This document shows, piece by piece, positions 6,177 through 7,150 of a stretch of 7,150 bases of DNA. The DNA comes from Candidatus Poribacteria bacterium (GTDB lineage: Bacteria > Poribacteria > WGA-4E > WGA-3G): assembly GCA_009835515.1 (NCBI GenBank), contig VXXH01000038.1, positions 1-7,150 of the forward strand, in the 5' to 3' direction. The notes under the pieces are model-generated. The model ran no database searches. It had not been told where the DNA came from and saw nothing but the letters and a program-made list of their open reading frames with translations. Made by a program: the position numbers and the translations under genes. Each line of letters starts with the position of its first letter. The first letter of the stretch is position 1.

Positions 6177-6962
6177 ATGAAATCCATTGTAACGCGATTA
6201 GCAATCATCACCATCAGTCTGAGCCTGATCTTCACAGTACATACGTATGCGGAAATCGATTTTAGCACCGCAAGGGGCATTTGGCTACTTGACGAAGGTG
6301 AAGGCAATGTTATCAACGATATGTCTGGAAACGAGAATCATGGTGAACTTCAGGGCGGAGAATGGGTCGAAGGTCCCGATGGCCCTGCCTTAAGTCTAAA
6401 TGGACAAGATGATCGGGTTATCATCGCAGACTCCGATAGCCTGTATCTCGAAGAGGCATGGACAATTACTGCTTGGGCTTTTGTGAATACAACCGAGAAC
6501 GGTTTTGGACATATTCTCGGCAAAAGACCCGCATCTGGAACCGTGGCGAATTACGCGTTCAGGACAAGCGGTAATGGTCAAGGCTGGGAAGCTTACTATG
6601 CAAGAGACGGTTGGAAAGGTGCCTGGAATCAAGGTTCAGTAAAGAAAGGTGAATGGTTGTATATGACCGCAACATACGACGGAACAGATACCATTAAAAT
6701 CTATGAAAATGGAACTGAAATCGGTTCCGTTGGTGGGATGGGTGGACCGGCTCCCCAGAATGACACCGAGGTCAACATCGGCGGTTGGACCAACAATACC
6801 TCAGAGACACTTGACGGTATGCTCGCTCAGGTCGCGCTTTTCAGTGTCGCCTTGGCGGAAGAAGACATAAATACCTTGATGGACGAGGGGTTATCGCTCC
6901 TAACAGCTGTTGAACCTTCTGGTAAACTGGCAACGACGTGGGCAAATATCAAATCTCGATAA
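6177..6962 (+). CDS. Secreted LamG / concanavalin-A-like lectin-fold protein with C-terminal KLxTTWA signature
   Basis: A 261-residue exported protein. Residues 1-25 are a signal peptide (MKSIVTR, hydrophobic core, cleavage after TYA). Residues 26-240 are a single LamG/laminin-G-like jelly-roll: ARGIWLLDEGEGNVINDMSG (32-51), ALSLNGQDDRVII (71-83), WTITAWAFVN (95-104), GEWLYMTATYDG (158-169), IKIYENGTEIGS (173-184), VNIGGW (199-204) and LDGMLAQVALFSVAL (212-226). Such domains usually bind carbohydrate or act as adhesive modules outside the cell; no catalytic domain is present. The C-terminus LTAVEPSGKLATTWANIKSR is nearly the same as that of the jelly-roll protein encoded at 2572-3309. AGGAGG lies 5 bases before the ATG. 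The gene begins 79 bases after the mannonate-dehydratase-like gene with no clear terminator or promoter between, so read-through is possible. A paralogue starts 85 bases downstream. Confidence 0.9.
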   Translation: MKSIVTRLAIITISLSLIFTVHTYAEIDFSTARGIWLLDEGEGNVINDMSGNENHGELQGGEWVEGPDGPALSLNGQDDRVIIADSDSLYLEEAWTITAWAFVNTTENGFGHILGKRPASGTVANYAFRTSGNGQGWEAYYARDGWKGAWNQGSVKKGEWLYMTATYDGTDTIKIYENGTEIGSVGGMGGPAPQNDTEVNIGGWTNNTSETLDGMLAQVALFSVALAEEDINTLMDEGLSLLTAVEPSGKLATTWANIKSR

Positions 6963-7011
6963 TAGCTGAACAAATTGGGGGCAGTCGGTGTCTCATCTGA
7001 ATAACTAACTG

Positions 7012-7024
7012 TACCCATTGGGTA
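7012..7024. promoter_or_regulatory. Short palindrome between the two LamG genes
   Basis: TACCCATTGGGTA is an inverted repeat of two 6-base arms around one T. It lies in the 85-base gap, 24 bases before the second LamG start. As RNA it could form a short hairpin (TACCC/GGGTA, loop ATT), but the following GATCTTTAAG has no real T-tract, so a terminator is doubtful. It may be an operator or chance. Confidence 0.3.
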
Positions 7025-7047
7025 GATCTTTAAGTAAGGAGATAAAA

Positions 7048-7150
7048 ATGAAATCCATTATAGTTTGCTTAGCGATTATCACCAACTGTCTGACCTTCGT
7101 GGTCCAAACTTATGCGGAGATCGACTTTGAAACCGCAAGGGTCATTTGGC
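7048..7150 (+). CDS. Second secreted LamG-type protein, N-terminus only
   Basis: The frame opens with ATG at 7048, 6 bases after AAGGAG, and runs open to the window edge (34 codons). It starts MKSIIVCLAIITNCLTF, ends its signal peptide at QTYA and continues EIDFETARVIW. The upstream LamG protein has MKSIVTRLAIITISLSL, HTYA and EIDFSTARGIW, so the two are tandem paralogues with signal peptides differing by two residues in length. Even the DNA around the start (AAAAATGAAATCCATT) is identical. The start of a LamG domain is expected from the paralogue, but the domain itself lies outside the window. Confidence 0.8.
   Translation, partial: MKSIIVCLAIITNCLTFVVQTYAEIDFETARVIW

Overview
The window looks like a piece of an uncultured, Gram-negative-type bacterium with many secreted proteins. 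The best guess is Candidatus Poribacteria or a planctomycete-like relative. That rests on recognised protein styles: secreted LamG and jelly-roll proteins sharing one C-terminal signature, a VHL-beta fusion, and a compact mannonate-dehydratase-like gene. There is no rRNA or other phylogenetic marker, so the taxon is an inference. The DNA is compact, of moderate GC by eye, with clear AGGAG-type ribosome binding sites. No tRNA, insertion sequence or CRISPR array was seen.

Left block, minus strand, 1-2425. Transcription runs right to left through four closely packed genes. They are an acetoacetate-decarboxylase-like protein of unknown role (TTG start), a 37-residue ORF, a secreted zinc metallopeptidase with a C-terminal VHL-beta domain, and a Nudix hydrolase that starts inside the peptidase stop codon (GTGA overlap) and runs off the left edge. 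The spacing suggests one operon.

Middle block, minus strand, 2426-4911. A GH32-type glycoside hydrolase is followed 45 bases later by a secreted jelly-roll protein, then by a weak hairpin plus T-tract terminator. Between this terminator and the left operon is a compact 62-base sequence that folds into a perfect three-way junction.

Right block, plus strand, 5099-7150. A UxuA/mannonate-dehydratase-like enzyme is divergent from GH32. The 187-base region between them carries a good promoter in each direction and repeated TTAAGT sites. Next are a secreted LamG protein and the first 34 codons of a tandem paralogue.

Together the genes suggest breakdown of polymeric or glycosylated organic matter: a cytoplasmic sugar hydrolase, a sugar-acid dehydratase, secreted carbohydrate-binding-like proteins and a secreted protease. 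The most striking point is that the peptidase's VHL-beta domain keeps, at the spacing I recall from human pVHL, four of the five hydroxyproline-pocket residues plus Thr for Ser at the fifth. This raises the hypothesis of a secreted protease that recognises hydroxyproline-containing substrates such as collagen.
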